NCBI GenBank assembly: GCA_958298945.1 | Contig: OY282609.1 | Location: 65,320,220-65,384,219 of the forward strand | DNA from: Atherix ibis | Taxonomy: Eukaryota > Arthropoda > Insecta > Diptera > Athericidae | Reading direction: 5' to 3' | Length of the DNA stretch: 64,000 bases | Shown here: piece by piece, positions 1-11,382 of the stretch | Layout of the letters: every line of letters starts with the position of its first letter | Position numbering within the stretch: the first letter of the stretch is position 1 | The notes under the pieces: model-generated | Seen by the model: only the letters and a program-made list of their open reading frames with translations | The model's database searches: none | Told to the model about the DNA's origin: nothing | Program-made: the position numbers and the translations under genes

Positions 1-1379
1 TAAGACCATGATTAATATAGAAATGAATATTTTTAAATATCAAGTAAGAAAAATAATACTGGGAAAAAAGAAGTAACGTCCATAAATTGAATAACTATAG
101 AAGTTTTATGTAGAAAAATTAAATAAAATCAAGTCATTCAATACGGCCACCAGAAGTGTTTATCGTCACGATACTGAAATGCACTCAAGGTCGATTATCT
201 AATCATTAATGGTACTTAATACATATGTGTAAGGTGATGATTTTATTGTTCAAATTTAAGGAGGCACTTATTTCTTATAGATCTAAAAAAAGATCGGAAT
301 AGATCGGATTTGATGTCTGAGGAACTGACTACAGAAAACAAGGAAACAGAGAAGAGGGAAACGAATTCTAGTAAAAATTTACAATAAAATACAAAATCAA
401 ATTACTGCAATAATTAAATATTGATTGAATCTATATATTCGATATCTGGTATCCCAAACCTAACCTAACAATATAAAGTGGACTACATCATTGATCATCC
501 CATAAAGACCAGATACTGTTTTGCCATTTGTAAATATGTACATTTATCTATACAAAAGCATCCAATCTTAAATTGTTGTGTATAATAGATTCAGAGCAAT
601 TCACCTGTGCTGAAGACAACATATTTCAACTTGATTCGTAACAATAGATAAAGACCAATAAAAGAGCTGGTACTCGATCGACAGTAGCAATTATTTTCAG
701 ATTACGTAGAGTTCTGTTATAATCGTACATAAAAGAGGAACATGTTGACTTCTCCTTTTTAAGATCAATGAGTCTTGCGTTAGATATTAGAACATAGCTT
801 AGCTGTTAGAGTAAAGTTTTACCTTTAAAAAAAATTAGCCTAATTGATCATAGCCATTACTATCTCACAAAACCACATCTAACAGCTGGAGAGTAAAAGG
901 AAATGAGCAAAAATGTGCTCAGATCGCTTTAACAATTTGTCGACAACAGACCCCTGATGTAATCCTAAAGAGTTCTTGTATTCAACAAATAACCAATGTG
1001 CGTTATCTGCAACTTATAAACGAAGACAAAAAGAAGTCAATTTTACTCCTAGAAAAAAGGCCGAAACTGACAATAAACAAAAAAATTATTGCTAAACAAT
1101 ATTGTACTTTTCTGTACAATTTATAATTTATTTATTATTATAATAATAAAAAATTATAAAATATATCATGCCGTTCTTGAGGAGGTATATGGACGGGTAT
1201 TTTCCCCTATATATCTTTATGACCCTGTATTTCCGCTAACATTGTGTTTTCGCTTGTAATAAATGTTTGTATTTTAAAGAAAAAATCTAATTGAATTTCC
1301 CATTTTGACCAAAACAAAAATAAATAAATCTATGAAGAACAAACACGATGCAGGTTTAAGCTAATCTATTTATGGTTTA
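1..1379. other. AT-rich DNA, no gene seen
   Basis: No reading frame of note and no recognisable repeat family. A short TTA/TAA-rich simple stretch lies near 1125-1150. The last two bases form the TA target site of the adjacent mariner element. Confidence 0.6.
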
Positions 1380-1452
1380 CCAGGTGTATACGCTTAAATC
1401 CGCTGTTTTTTAGTCAACAAAAAAATACATGTTTTTTTCATAGAAAGCAAAT

Positions 1453-2443
1453 TTATTCAAAGTACTTGCCCTCGCTAGCTACACATTTTTCCCATCTCTC
1501 GGGCAATTTGTGGATACCACGCCAAAAAAATTTCTTCTCTTTCGAGGCAAACCACTCATCAAGCCATTTTCGAACGTCTTCGTAAGAATCGAAGTGCTGC
1601 TCAGCGAGCGCGTGGCCCATCGACGAAAACAGGTGGTAGTCGGAAGGGGCCAGGTCTAGTGAATAAGCGGGTTGGGGGTAGCACCTTCCAGTTGAGTGTC
1701 TCCAAGTAGTTTCGGACCATTTTTGACGTGTGCGATGGTGCGTTGTCGTGGAGGAAAATCAGCTTGTCATGTCTTTGTCGATAATCCGTCCTTTTTTTAC
1801 GCAGAGCACGGTGCAATTTGATCAGTTGTTGGTGGTAGCGGTTCACCAGGTTTCAACATCTCATTGTAGACGATACCCTGCTGATCCCACCAAACGCCAA
1901 GCATCGTTTTCCGTCCGAAGCGATTTGGTCTTGGGGAAGATGTTGATGGTTGGCCGGGATCAACCCACCATTTCTTGCGTTTAGGATTCTCGAAATATAT
2001 CCACTTTTCATCGCCTGTCACAATCCGATGCAGGAACGACTTTCTTTTTTGTCTGACGAGCAAGATTTCGCATGTGTTTTGGCGTCGGTCCATCCGCCTA
2101 TCGTTCAATTCATGCGGCACCCATTTTCCGATCTTTTCAATCTTCCCCATGGCACGCAGACGCATGGAAATGGCTGATTGAGTAACACCCAATTGCTCCG
2201 CGAGTATTTTTTTGTAATTGGGTATCGTCTTCATCCAAAAGAGCCTGCAATTGATGGTCCTTAACCTTCCTAGGCCGATTTTCACGCTTCTTGTCCCACA
2301 AGTCAAAATTGCCGTGTTTGAACCGACGAAACCAATCTCGGCACGTTGTTTCCGATAAAGCACTATCACCATAGGCGTTCATAAGCTTTCGATCCGATTC
2401 GGCAGCCGATTTCTTCAAATTGAAGCAGAAAAGCAGAGCTCAT
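1453..2443 (-). pseudogene. Mariner transposase pseudogene (group M copy 1)
   Basis: Remnant of a roughly 345-residue DD34D transposase, which cuts and pastes the element at TA sites in the nucleus. The N-terminal helix-turn-helix part (KKSAAES, CRDWFRRFKHGNFDLWDKK) is present, followed by a Mos1-like WVPHELNDRRMDRR linker. The catalytic core has TGDEKW (first Asp) and HDNAPSH (second Asp). The frame is broken at least three times: a few bases are lost just after the start (2443), there is a shift near 2210, and extra bases occur near 1675 in the PHPAYSPDLAPSD block, so the third Asp is out of frame. The protein ends with KCVASEGKYFE before a stop at 1453-1455. It is not functional. Confidence 0.88.
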
Positions 2444-2524
2444 CGCATATGCTATTTTTCTGGCATGATTACCAAAGGGAAAATGTATGTTGTTGTACGA
2501 AGTTGCTGACAATGTGCACTGATT

Positions 2525-2577
2525 AATATTGACAGATGTCAAACTCATAAAAAATGAGTTTGACATCTGTCAATATT
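2525..2577. repeat. Perfect 24-bp inverted repeat (fold-back) in M copy 1
   Basis: Arms 2525-2548 and 2554-2577 are perfect reverse complements separated by five A residues. The inverted arm is followed by a second copy of the leader segment that occurs again at 2649-2660, and then the normal leader resumes. Other M copies have one copy of this segment and no palindrome. It looks like a templated insertion made by strand switching. Confidence 0.9.
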
Positions 2578-2695
2578 ACGCTCACTCACGCCATCTATGC
2601 GTGTCAAACTCATAAAAAAAGTATGGCGTGTTCATGGTAGCTTAATACGCTCACTCACGATATCTTTTACCAAACAGCGGATTTAAGCTTATACA

Positions 2696-3589
2696 ACTAA
2701 AAACTAGCCTCCACGTTTGAAATTTAGAATTTTTAAAACGTCACCTCGCTACTTCTCACTTATTTCTTGCCCCTAAAATATACTTACATATGCACATTAC
2801 GTAAATAATTATAGTATGTAAGGCATATGTAGATGGCTTATAATAGAACCAATGCTCTTTGTCCATTACTTACTTCGTATATTTTCATAGGAAATTCGGA
2901 TATCACATCATCATCAGAGGCCACAGGCTCTTATTTTAATTAAATTGCATCTCAAGCATTGGGCGTCACATCACTCCATTTGCCCGTTACTGAATCGACA
3001 GAATTCGCAGAAAAGTTTGGATCTTCTTCTCTTTCGCACATATTCGAATTTATCCAGCTGTGGTCCTTAGTCGTGTCTAAAAAGTTGGCAGCATACTTCA
3101 TTCTTATAGATCGATCATCACTTGTAAAGTAATAGGTTAGGTCGACTTTTAATGCGCTGATGAAGATTGACTTTTAAATAGCATCATCGACTGCATGTTT
3201 ATATTAGATTTTAAAGTTGATTACCTCTCTTATCGTTTTGAGGGAGGTCCTGACAAATTTAATATGAATATGCGCGCACCTAGAAAGAGTAAATTACATG
3301 CCATCAATGCAATTTATTTAAATGAAAAATAAAAATTAAACAAAAATAAAAAACCAAAACGAAAACGAAAACTGAAAAATAACTTGCATATAGGCGGCAA
3401 ATGTTATAAATATGCCCATACAATGTACTTTGTTGTTCCAATATAGTCTCTAGATTGGAACAATAAGAAGACAGAAATTTGCAGACATGATTTATAAATT
3501 TATCGGTAGACATTCAAGTTTTAAGCATAAGCTAACTACTCATACTCTTATTCTTGTTGTGTTATTTAAAAATATATTAAATTAATATA
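2696..3589. other. AT-rich DNA between two mariner elements
   Basis: No supported gene. A 69-residue hydrophobic open frame at 3304-3513 on the minus strand is low-complexity AT sequence and resembles nothing known. The interval ends at the TA target site (3588-3589) of the next element. Confidence 0.5.
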
Positions 3590-4839
3590 AGGTGTAGTAA
3601 AAAGAAATCCATTATTTTTGCATTAAATTGAAGGTTTTATTTAGCATAGATAGAATGATACGATTTAGGTCAAATATGCACCGTTTTTTTCGATAACTTG
3701 TTGCCATTTTGGAGGTAATTTCATAATGCCTCTCTCATAGAAACCCTCGTCCCTATTGGCAAAAAACTGGGACAGTCGATTTTCACAATCTTCTCTTGAG
3801 GCGAATTTTTCACCTGCAAAATCATTCGTCATAGACAGGAAGAGGTGGTAATTACTTGGTGCCAGGTCCGGACTATAAGGTGGATGCATAAGAACATCCC
3901 AACCAAGGTCCCGAAACTTCTGGCGAGTCACTATCGATGTATGCGGCCTAGCGTTGTCCTGATGGAACACAATTCCTCTCCTATTGGCGAAAGCTGGCCG
4001 CTTCTGGGCGATTGCTTCTTTCAGACGGTCTAATTGTTGACAGTATAGGTCCGAATTAAGAGTTCGGCCGTAGGGGAGCAGCTCATAGTAGATGATTCCC
4101 TGCCAGTCCCACCAAACACCCAGCAAAACCTTCCTGGCTGTCAATCCTGGCTTGACCACCGTTTGCGCCGGGTGACCGCGATTTGACCACGACCGTTGTC
4201 GCTTGACGTTGTCGTTAGTGACCCACTTTTCATCACCAGTAACCATCCGCTTCAGAAATGGATCGATATTGTTGCGATTCAGCAGCGATTCGCAGATGGA
4301 AATTCGGTACATGAGGTTTTTTCGCAATAACTCGAGCTTCTTTTTGTATCCAGCCTTATTTAAGTGGTTCCAAACGGTTTTTTGTGCAATGTTTAGCTCC
4401 TGGGCAATCGAAACAGTGCTTACGTGACGGTCGGACTCGACGATTTCCATTATTTTATCGATATTTTCGACAATTGGCCTTCCAGAGCGTGGTGCATCTT
4501 TGACATCAAAATTACCGGAACGGAATCGACGAAACCAAAATTGCGCATGATTAGCTGTTACAGTATCAGGACCATAAAAACTATTCACATTTTCAGCTGC
4601 CTGGCTTGCGTTTTCGCCTTTATCGAAGAAAAACTGTAAAATATGGCGTATTTTCTCTTTTTTGGTGTCCATCTTTGACGCGTGCTAAAAAAAATACTGA
4701 GTCAAGTAATCACAAAACTGTATCAAAATCTTATCTTTCTAACGCCATCTTGTGCAACCCGATCGCACTTTTACAACGGGAGATACAGACTCCTAAAGCT
4801 ATCTATTGGAAAAATAATAGATTACTTTTTACTACACCT
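3590..4839 (-). mobile_element. Complete mariner element, group D
   Basis: Full-length 1250-bp element with matching terminal inverted repeats beginning AGGTGTAGTAAAAAG (3590-) and ending CTTTTTACTACACCT (-4839). A TA duplication flanks it on each side (3588-3589 and 4840-4841). The surrounding site is a TATA on each side. One uninterrupted transposase frame occupies 3665-4672, leaving about 167 bp of leader and 75 bp of trailer. It is the only element in the window with two good ends, a clean target duplication and an unbroken gene. Only one copy is present here. Its ends differ from those of every other group in the window. Confidence 0.95.
3665..4672 (-). CDS. Mariner transposase, 335 aa, unbroken but catalytic Asp replaced by Asn
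   Basis: Uninterrupted 335-residue frame starting at the ATG at 4672 and ending at TAA (3665). The N-terminal paired-type DNA-binding part (residues about 1-110) contains FWFRRFRSGNFDVKDAPRSG and a second helix-turn-helix (STVSIAQELNIAQKTVWNHL). The RNase H-like core follows with TGDEKW (D147) and FHQDNARPH (D239). The third metal ligand, expected 34 residues after D239 in the block SPDLAPSDYHLF, reads SPDLAPSNYHLF, so position 274 is Asn (codon AAT). The WVPHEL linker motif that normally follows KKL near residue 113 is also missing, an in-frame loss of about six residues. Two-metal catalysis should be lost while DNA binding and dimer formation might survive. It is either a young dead copy or a frame kept for binding only. 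Confidence 0.9.
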   Translation of the reverse strand: MDTKKEKIRHILQFFFDKGENASQAAENVNSFYGPDTVTANHAQFWFRRFRSGNFDVKDAPRSGRPIVENIDKIMEIVESDRHVSTVSIAQELNIAQKTVWNHLNKAGYKKKLELLRKNLMYRISICESLLNRNNIDPFLKRMVTGDEKWVTNDNVKRQRSWSNRGHPAQTVVKPGLTARKVLLGVWWDWQGIIYYELLPYGRTLNSDLYCQQLDRLKEAIAQKRPAFANRRGIVFHQDNARPHTSIVTRQKFRDLGWDVLMHPPYSPDLAPSNYHLFLSMTNDFAGEKFASREDCENRLSQFFANRDEGFYERGIMKLPPKWQQVIEKNGAYLT

Positions 4840-4841
4840 TA

Positions 4842-6187
4842 TATTTAAAAATATCATCTTTACTCTATGAAAACAGCATCCCATTGGTACTGCAAATTTA
4901 TAAGAATACTTTTTCTTAGTATTATGTGGCACATACGTGTACGTGTGTGCTTGGATATACTCCGATCAGGGTTTTCTCAATGAAAGGGTAATTTTATATT
5001 CAAGATGATATTGTTATTATTATTTTGACAGAAATGTGTATACCGAAAGCAAAGTGCAATCATCATACACGTAAGTAACCAGTATTCGTATAGTAAACTT
5101 GATGATTTACCTCTGCATTGATTAATTAATTATGATTCTTTGGTGTAAAATTCACTGACGTTTAAATTAGTAAAACCAGTTCAGAAAATTATTACATTTG
5201 ATGTGGGATAACCTACTATCTAGAGAAATAGCAATATCAGTTGAAGTGAAAAAAAGCCTAACCTCAACATATGACATCATATATATTTCTTAATTCGTAA
5301 AACTCTGGTGCACCAACGCATTTTAACTGATTTTTTCAATTTGGTTCTAAACAACTTTCATTTTCGGCATAAATTTATATCGCATTAAATGGCAACTGGA
5401 ATATATAATTCATTTCGTTATAATTATTTATTTATTATCATTAAAGTTTTCTTTTATATATAAGGAAAAAGCTCATTTACCGTTAAGACATATACAAATA
5501 ATTTTACGACTTTTCAAGTCCATATGAACTTTGTCATTTTATTGAAGGCCATTTATTCGTTTAAATAAAAATTTAACATTTCAATAAAATTGATTTAAAG
5601 AAATCAAAAAAGAAAAAAATCTAAAAATCGATGTCACTAATTTTACTGCTGCCGTGATAGTTAACAGTTATATTATTTCTTTATGACACATTTTAAAAAC
5701 AAAATTTTTTATATATGTTAATCAACAAAATTATATTTTTCAATTTTAATATAAAATTTTATAAAATACAATTTTTTAATTTAAATTAGTGTTTTTTTTT
5801 TAAATTTCGAATCTTATAAATGATATAATCAATTCTAGTAATTTATTAATGTTATATGGACATTTTTTTTTTGAACATAGACACGATTTCAAATCAAGGC
5901 ATTCTCAACAAAAAAAAGAAAACAAAAATATTTTAATATGAAGATCATTTTTAAAAAAGAAAACGTGCCTAATTATTAAATATCATTCTTAGTATGTAGC
6001 ACAGGTTTGTTATCATATACCTCAGTGGCGCTAGCATATGCTCCTCATGAAAATAATAATGTTTTTTTTTTCGAATTTTATTTTCCTTAAATAATTGTGT
6101 ACATGTATAAATTTATAAATATATTTTTTCTAACTTATTTTAATTAAAAGAATGTAATGTATCTAATGAAAATTAATCATTAAAAAA
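4842..6187. other. AT-rich DNA, no gene seen
   Basis: Very AT-rich with many homopolymer A/T runs. No frame or repeat family recognised. Confidence 0.6.
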
Positions 6188-7034
6188 ACGTATATTCGAT
6201 TTCGATTTTTTTGTGGCGTAATGTTGCTACTTATGTCTTTCACTTATGCCGGCAAGTTCGGCCATTTTGTATGTTTAGTTAATTTTTGACAGCCGCTTTG
6301 CTTGCACGTGTTTTGGCTCGTCTTCGATTTTTGCCCATTTTTGACCAAAAACAGCATCGCATTAACATTGCTAAGGAGCTGTTGGGCTCTGTCCGCGTCG
6401 ACATAAATTTGCTCCAAAGGGTCATAACTGATGACGAATCATGGTTTTATGGTTATGACGTGGAAACCAAAGCTCAATCATCCCAATGGAAGCTACCGCA
6501 CGAACCAAGACCGAAAAAAGCGCGCCAAGTTCGCTCGAATGTGAAGGTTTTGCTTACAGTTTTCTTCGATTACAGAGGCGTGGTGCATCATGAGTTCTTT
6601 CCACAGGGTAGAACGGTCAATAAGGCCAGAAACGCCCGGATTTGTGGAAGAACAAAAATTGACTTTTCCACCATGATAACGCCCCGGCTCACGCATCGTT
6701 GCTTGTGCTTGAATTTTTGGCCAACACACTAATAATGCCGCAGCCACCATATTCCCCAGATCTGGCCCCCTGTGACATTTTCTTGTTCCCGAAACTGAAG
6801 AGCGCCATGAAAGGACCACGCTACGCTACGATTGAGGAGATAAAGACGGCATCGAACGAGGAACAAGATCACAAAAAATGATTTTTGAAGTGCTTTGACG
6901 ATTGGAAAAAACGTTGGCACAAGTGTATAATATTTGGTGGGGATTACTTTGAAGGGGACAAAATAGATATTCATGAATAAATAAATAATTTTTGAAAAAA
7001 CACAAAATTCGCGATACTTTTTGAACATGCCTCG
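6188..7034 (+). mobile_element. Group C mariner, internally deleted, 5' end missing
   Basis: The match to group C starts abruptly inside the leader (about 6188), so the left inverted repeat is absent. The right end reads TTTTTGAACATGCCTCG, a mutated form of the usual GAACAGACCTCG followed by TA. The leader runs directly from CTCGTCTTCGATTTTTG into the codons for FDQKQHRINIAKELL (from about 6336), deleting the start codon and the whole DNA-binding domain. Catalytic blocks VITDDESWFYGYD (6421-6460) and HHDNAPAHAS (about 6668-6697) remain, with a TGA in place of a Trp codon between them. A segment coding for the EYYLQV region after 6622 is lost. PPYSPDLAPCD is intact. This copy keeps the second catalytic Asp that three other copies have lost. 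Confidence 0.88.
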
Positions 7035-8379
7035 TCAGCATGAAGCGGCGTTGTGGAGACCCTTTTTAAAACTTTTAAAAGGAAAAAAATACAGACAAAA
7101 ATAGTGCATAGAAACAATTAAAAAAGCACTTATTTTAAATTTTCGTTATCGTCCAATGTTCGACATGGCCGACTATTAAAAAGCTCTCAATAAGATGTTA
7201 CTGACACTGGACTATATCAATTGAATTTTGTCGAAATTTACATGATGTACGTCTCTATAGAGCCGGCTCTATATTTTAAAAGTAAAGTATTGGATATAGT
7301 GTATAAGCAGATGATTTCAAAACAATTTCGATTTCATAGTGCAAATTTAAGTTCTAGGTAGATATTGATCCAATGAAAACAAGATATTCTGAATGTTAGA
7401 CAAAATTTAAGGCCTGGGCCTATTTAAAAAAAATTAGGACTACGGATCCTCTAGATTGCAAAGATCTAGGCTGTTATTGACTTTTTTTATTACTACTAAC
7501 TTCGAGTTCATTATCTCTTAACGTATAAACTAAAGGTCTACGAAATATTTAGTTATCAACGCTATATTGTATTAATAAAAAAAGTTGATTGTACAATCAG
7601 GTTGCAATGGTTCTAGTTTTCTATCGAAAAAACTTTATTTTTACTATCGAACAGAGTGTTAGTTTCAAAGTATAAACTGTTTTTACTATAAGAAGCTTCC
7701 ATAAGGAGTAAATAAATATCCTTCTAATGGACGGCAAAATGTCCATAAGAGCATAGAAATAGAATTTTGACAAATTTAATCCCAAATAATTTATAGCAAA
7801 GAATATGATTAATAACATATAAAAATGTTTTTAAATAAATAATTTTACAGCTATCCATAGTATTAAAAATTGCTATAATTTACTTAACTTTAGATATCAG
7901 AATATTTGGTTAAAAAAATATACTAGCCCTCAACAAACCAAGTAGAAGGAGAAAAACAGTTATTTATTACTAGACATAAACGTTAAAATCTGCAAATCGC
8001 GTGTAAAATTGATGTAGTTCTTTGTATTCAAGAAAAATTTATGCGCAGAAAAGATATATAAAAGATAATGGATATTCTGATGGTAATTGATTTTGACACG
8101 TGCGTAATTATCCACGAAGAAAGAATCAACTGGAAACGTGTAACTGATTTGAACTAAAGCTAAATCCAAAGAAGAGGAACATACTCAGGCGATAATAAAT
8201 TATGTCAAAGCATATAAAGGAGCATAAATTGCAAAGCACTTAGTCGTAAATATTACAAAAGTGTAAAAAAGGATAAAAAATATCAAGAAGACAGAAAAAT
8301 TCCTATATAAATAGTACTTTTGTACCACTAATAAAAATATTTATGAGATTACAATTAAATTCTTGAGTAAAAATAGGTT
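7035..8379. other. AT-rich DNA, no gene seen
   Basis: Two open frames of 65 and 69 residues (7621-7818 and 7960-8169, minus strand) are AT-driven and have no recognisable motif. No repeat family was identified. Confidence 0.5.
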
Positions 8380-8640
8380 TAAGTGAATATTTTCAGAAAA
8401 TATTTTTAAAACACTGTTTAGGAAAAAATAAAGATTTTGTAAAAATTTTCAGTGACAATTTTTAGTAAAATTTTTAGTTCAAAATTTTAAATAAAACTTT
8501 GTCCGTAAAACTTTTCAGTGAAAAATGTCTGCAAAATAAAGAAAGTGCAAAATTTCTTTAAAATTTTCAGTAACAAATTTTTGTAAAATTTTCAGTGAAA
8601 TATTTCTGTAAAAGTTTTTAATACCAAGTTTAAGTATAAT
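8380..8640. repeat. Degenerate 13-bp tandem array (GTAAAAATTTTCA type), array 1
   Basis: Successive units of about 13 bp approximate GTAAAAATTTTCA, with variants such as GTGACAATTTTTA and GTAAAACTTTTCA. A less regular stretch sits around 8530-8560. The unit is the reverse complement of the unit of the array at 19960-20285 and in the same orientation as the one at 63060-63500. Units are too diverged to be a young satellite. Confidence 0.6.
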
Positions 8641-10514
8641 TGAATTTATTTGAAATTATATTCTTCGGAACTCATATTTGCAAACAAAATTTTATAATAA
8701 AAGTCATGAAGAAGTTGTTTCAAGTTCTGTTTGGAATTTTTGTATAGAAAATATACTGTTTGTATTTGTTTATGGCTGACTATTCCTTATTTGAATTCTT
8801 AGTTATTTGCTTAGCCGTTTTGTTGACGGTCACAGAACCTTAATCACTAAGGTGTGCAATATAACAAACATCACAAGGAACGCATCGAATCTTTTCTAAT
8901 ATTTAAACGTCAGGTGTAAACCAGTTTAGTATTTAACAAACCTCCCGTGATATGCATGATCGTAAAAATAAAATAATACATACGAACGTGTGAGAATAAA
9001 AATAGTACAAAAAGTATAAAGGATATAAATAAATATTGGCAGCCGTATACATTTTGAGTGAACACAATCTAGCGAAAAAGTACGAAGGTCTGGGTCTGAT
9101 TAGCATGGTCACCTTTACCAGAAAGGCACGTGAACTGTTTTGGTCACTTTGGCGAAGAAGGATGCGTCTATTTCCACAATTTAACGTTTGACTCTATCGT
9201 GTATGGATATCACACACCGATCCCATCGGCTAGCACTTTCATTCAATTAACTTCTTTGACTAAATGGAATGGGTGCCGACCTCACTAAAAATCAAATAGG
9301 CGGCAACGGATTTTGTGGACATGCAATTACACACCCTGAAAAAATTCTTCCTGTTACTTGAATACCGTAGATTCTGTGCAAAAATTAGCGACAAAATAAT
9401 TCAGTGAATATTTGCTAAATGACTTTTTCGTTAATGCCTTTAATAAAAGCTTTTGCAATAAATTTTTCGAATAATTATTATCGAAGAATATTGTTTTCTC
9501 ATTGAAAATTATTATTGTCTTAATTAAAAAAAATTTATTTCCCAAAGAAATTGTTGGAAAAGTGCGCGCGTGCACACATCTTATAACTTCGACTGAAAAT
9601 TTTGCTTACCATATGGTCGTCAATTTATATGAGCAATGGGATTTTCCTTTAACTGACGTGCTTAAATGCAATATTTTGCAAACTAGAAGGTGAGACTTCA
9701 GTTATTGCTGTTTTAAACGGAATATATACTACCATACAAATAGTTGTAGGCATAACTACGTTGGTCGGAACTAATTTTGTAACGAGATTGAATTGATATG
9801 TAGACCTAAGATCAGACCGAGCAACTTGAATGGCAGCATTGGTTCTTCAGAAATTTCTGCTTATCGTAAATATTTCAAGTTAAACTCTGCAATAAAATGT
9901 TGACTGTATATCTATGCACATGCAAATATAAATGCAAAAAATACTAGTGGCTACTGTCAATGTGCGTACATAATTTAACAAGCAATTGAGAATACCAGAT
10001 GATAACTCTTGGTTGAGTGTGCAACTCGAAAAACTCAATATACGATGGCATCGTTCGTGTTAGCAATGTTTTCTATAGAGAAGTGAAAGGATTCACGCCT
10101 TCGATCCAGTACACGTCAATACTGTAGTTGATCTCTAGATTCCCTAGGTATTAACGAACCCTCATGTCCATTTATGAATACTTTTGAATACATAAATGGT
10201 GATATGAGTAAAGATTTCGCGTGCATATTACTCAGGTATTTTCTAAGCCTAGATAATATACAAAACGCGGCTTTAGATGATGGCAATAAATACATAGACC
10301 ATATAAGAAGAGTACCATTTTGTTCTGAGAATCCGAGATGGTGGTCAAGAGTCAATATTTGACCTTGCGAATTATTCTAATTCACAGAGCTACTAATTAA
10401 TAAATGAAGAAAAAAATCCTCATTAAACTAAGTGGTTTTGGAAAACGAATTGTGTGGTTTGAAAAATGCCCATTCTTAACTTTATTGCTTATTCGATACC
10501 ACCGAACTAATGAA
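8641..10514. other. AT-rich DNA with a slightly GC-richer patch
   Basis: No supported gene. The patch at about 9060-9330 and the stretch at 10030-10360 are less AT-rich than their surroundings, and the latter has a 62-residue frame (10174-10362, plus). I recognise no protein family in either. They could be old transposon or exon relics. Confidence 0.4.
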
Positions 10515-10832
10515 TCACTTAACTGAATAAGAACAAATACATTCTCGAAAGTTAGCGCGGTGCTTTAATGTCCAGTCGTCTTGAGTAAAGCGAAAAATTA
10601 TTAATATTGTCAGGGTGAGGTCTATCAGATAATTGGACGGAATTGTAGCTAAAGAACGAATCCTAATGAAAGACGACAATAAGTGAGTGTTAGTCGCTCC
10701 AACCATGCCTTCTGTTGAAAACACTTTACAATTACACACTTTGCGGCTACATTCAATTGCCTTCGGGTAATTTATTTTATTTGTTTGGTCATTTTTCAGT
10801 CTGACCCAGCTGTGCATACCAACTGTAGACAT
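10515..10832 (-). CDS. Unrecognised 105-aa open frame
   Basis: An open frame from ATG at 10832 to a stop at 10515 codes for 105 residues, and the frame is open for a further 15 codons upstream. It is longer than most chance frames in DNA this AT-rich. It contains several cysteines (IECSRKVCNCKVF, ECICSYS) and a hydrophobic stretch near the C-terminus (LIDLTLTILIIF). I recognise no family, signal peptide or catalytic motif. There is no visible promoter or splice context. It may be a chance frame or a fragment of an old element, so the coding call is weak. Confidence 0.2.
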   Translation of the reverse strand: MSTVGMHSWVRLKNDQTNKINYPKAIECSRKVCNCKVFSTEGMVGATNTHLLSSFIRIRSLATIPSNYLIDLTLTILIIFRFTQDDWTLKHRANFRECICSYSVK

Positions 10833-11380
10833 AAGGATCTTCACTATCCGACGTCTAGCTTCAACAATTATTGACAAAGAAAATAAAAAAGGATTTTTTT
10901 TTTATATCGTAAAAACAGGAATAGCAAAATGTGAAAAACAAAATGAAATCAATTGAAAAATTTCGCAATAAAATTAATGGTCAATGCAATGAAAAGTTGA
11001 GAAACAAATCGACAACAACGAAACACAGACGACATATCCTTAAACATTCCAAATCGTATTCGGCTAATAAATAGATGATAATTATCAAAAAATAAATAAA
11101 TAAAACTATTACTGAATGGATTATTATTTCAGATACTGATAGTCAAGTGCACAGCATAAATTTTTGTTAAAGTTAACGACGAAGACAATTAGGAAAATCC
11201 AGACGAAACCTAGGAGAATGCAGTTGTAAATAACTGGAATTGGCGTTTTTTTCTAAAACAATATGAAGATTTTCTAGAAATAGCTAAGATATCGAATAGG
11301 AGGTAATCTTTTTCAAGGTCGTCTTCCCGATGATCAACAAAACATGTTGTGTTCTCAACTAAACAAAAGATATCGGTGCA
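10833..11380. other. AT-rich DNA, no gene seen
   Basis: A-rich sequence with no frame or known repeat. The TA at 11381-11382 is the target site of the next element. Confidence 0.55.
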
Positions 11381-11382
11381 TA

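Larger units (their letters stand above)
1380..2695 (-). mobile_element. Mos1-like (mauritiana type) mariner, group M copy 1, decayed
   Basis: Mariner DNA transposon lying on the minus strand. The transposase-3' end starts with CCAGGTGTATACGCTTAAAT directly after a TA at 1378-1379. The transposase-5' end shows the matching inverted repeat (CAGCGGATTTAAGCTTATAC, 2675-2694), but its last bases read AACTAA instead of CCTGGTA. About 1.3 kb is the usual mariner size. The 5' leader carries an extra fold-back insertion at 2525-2610 that the other M copies lack. Transposase fragments read HRIVTGDEKW, FLHDNAPSH and WRGIHKLPERWEKC. These are close to the Mos1 family from general knowledge; the subfamily assignment is inferred. 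Confidence 0.9.
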
